Assembly (NCBI GenBank): GCA_012522985.1
Contig: JAAYJJ010000169.1
Coordinates: forward strand, 1 to 6,897
Reading direction: 5' to 3'
DNA: 6,897 nucleotides
Source of the DNA: Aliarcobacter butzleri
Lineage (GTDB): Bacteria > Campylobacterota > Campylobacteria > Campylobacterales > Arcobacteraceae
The notes under the pieces: generated by a model
Seen by the model: the letters and a program-made list of their open reading frames with translations, nothing else
What the model was told of the DNA's origin: nothing
Database searches by the model: none
Shown: positions 6,151 through 6,897 of the stretch, one piece after another
How the letters are laid out: each line of letters starts with the position of its first letter
Numbering within the stretch: position 1 is the stretch's first letter
Program-made: the position numbers and the translations under genes

Positions 6151-6156
6151 TACAAT
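6151..6156 (+). promoter_or_regulatory. Predicted -10 box of the FAD oxidoreductase gene
   Basis: GCTACAAT matches gnTAnaAT with hexamer TACAAT, preceded by an eight-T run (6140-6147) of the kind seen upstream of Campylobacterota -10 boxes. The start site would be near 6163, giving a leader of about 27 nt. A weak AAGA lies about 6 nt before the ATG at 6190. Confidence 0.5.
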
Positions 6157-6189
6157 CACATAATAAAACAATTTAAAATTAAGAAAAAT

Positions 6190-6897
6190 ATGAAAAATAA
6201 AACTTATGACTATATTATAGTTGGAGCTGGTATAGCTGGATGTAGTACGGCTTATTTTTTAAGTCAAGATAGTGATAATATACTTATAATAGATAAAAAT
6301 AGTGATATTGCTATGGGAGCTAGTGGAGCTGCTGGAGCTTTTTTGTCTCCACTTTTGGGCAAAGATAATCCTTTTAAAACTCTTATAAAAGAGGCTTTAA
6401 ACTATAGTATTAATTTTTATAAAGAGAATTTTGCAGATTGTATAATCAATAAAGGGGTATTAAGAATACCAAAAAGTGAAGATGATAGAAAAAAGTTTGA
6501 AAACTATGATCATGACTTTGAATATCAGATCAAAGATGATGGGTATTTTTTTCCAATAGGAACTTTAGTTGATTCTAGTAAGCTTTGTAAAGCTCTGGCA
6601 AATAATAGTGAAAAACTTTTTAATTATAATGTAGAAAAGATTGAGTATAAGGACTCTTTATGGATTATTAATAATGAAATAAAAACAAAAAATCTTATTC
6701 TTACTACTGGAGCTAATGCTGCATTTTTGCCATCATATATCCAAATAAGACCTGTTTGGGGACAAAGAATAGTATGCAAAAGTGCAAAAAAGCTTTTACA
6801 TAACTATCATAAAGAGTGTTCTATCTCTTTATCTTTGCCAAATAATATAGATTATGATAAAAATAAACCATTTTTACTCTCTGATCGCGCTACGCAC
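6190..6897 (+). CDS. FAD-dependent oxidoreductase, MnmC C-terminal-domain-like (3' end outside the window)
   Basis: 236 residues are visible with no stop before the window edge, so the gene is incomplete. A Rossmann nucleotide-binding motif opens the protein: YDYIIVGAGIAGCSTAYFL (G12, G14, G17), with D35 at the end of the second strand to bind the FAD ribose. GASGAAGAFLSPLLG (43-57) and the later RPVWGQR (187-193) resemble the ASG and RPxxGQ motifs of the DAO-family domain of MnmC. That domain removes the carboxymethyl group from cmnm5U at the tRNA wobble position 34 to give nm5U. No methyltransferase domain precedes it, because the ATG follows a promoter and a terminator, so this would be a stand-alone oxidoreductase domain. 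Other DAO-family amine or amino-acid oxidases remain possible. It has its own promoter and lies 122 bp after the outer-membrane protein gene. Confidence 0.85.
   Translation, partial: MKNKTYDYIIVGAGIAGCSTAYFLSQDSDNILIIDKNSDIAMGASGAAGAFLSPLLGKDNPFKTLIKEALNYSINFYKENFADCIINKGVLRIPKSEDDRKKFENYDHDFEYQIKDDGYFFPIGTLVDSSKLCKALANNSEKLFNYNVEKIEYKDSLWIINNEIKTKNLILTTGANAAFLPSYIQIRPVWGQRIVCKSAKKLLHNYHKECSISLSLPNNIDYDKNKPFLLSDRATH

Noticed and set aside
6877..6897. More GC-rich, CGC-containing codons at the right edge, perhaps a junction
   Set aside because: The reading frame continues without a break, and the stretch is too short to judge composition.
1..6897. CRISPR array, tRNA, rRNA, riboswitch or insertion sequence
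   Set aside because: No regularly spaced repeats, cloverleaf, conserved aptamer or transposase was found on either strand, and no non-coding gap exceeds 125 bp.

Overview
The window is AT-rich chromosomal DNA, most likely from a member of the Campylobacterota (Arcobacter, Sulfurimonas or Campylobacter-like). The basis is gene content and order: mobB, fbp, a 70-residue Cys protein, metG and a Mur-ligase-like protein, an order that as I recall is also found in Campylobacter jejuni. The promoters also fit, with -10 boxes of the gnTAnaAT type and little -35 signal. The genus cannot be fixed from the sequence alone. No phage structural genes, insertion sequences, CRISPR arrays, tRNAs or rRNAs were seen.

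Layout. At the left edge a forward gene (26-685) encodes a CI-type repressor with a self-cleaving S24 peptidase domain. It converges with a five-gene reverse operon, transcribed from about 5200 down to 694: mobB (molybdopterin-guanine dinucleotide biosynthesis adapter), fbp (class I fructose-1,6-bisphosphatase), a small four-cysteine protein, metG (methionyl-tRNA synthetase) and a protein resembling the front half of MurF but without the ATP-binding P-loop. Spacing within the operon is 0, -20, +15 and +1 nt, so translation is probably coupled along much of it. A 119-bp divergent intergenic region (5196-5314) holds promoters for both directions and two dyad symmetries that look like operators. 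To its right, a forward gene (5315-6067) encodes a secreted outer-membrane beta-barrel protein, followed by a strong intrinsic terminator. A final forward gene (6190 to the edge) encodes an FAD-dependent oxidoreductase resembling the C-terminal domain of MnmC and is cut by the window end.

How the genes relate. The operon joins unrelated housekeeping jobs: cofactor maturation, gluconeogenesis, and tRNA charging. The two unexplained members flank metG. MetG and the MnmC-like oxidoreductase both concern translation, but they sit in separate transcription units.

Most worth a second look: the P-loop-less Mur-like protein, the 70-residue Cys-cluster protein overlapping fbp, the 31-bp dyad in the divergent promoter region, and the in-frame mobB-TAA-fbp junction, which fixes fbp as a short form lacking the usual N-terminal AMP-site helix.
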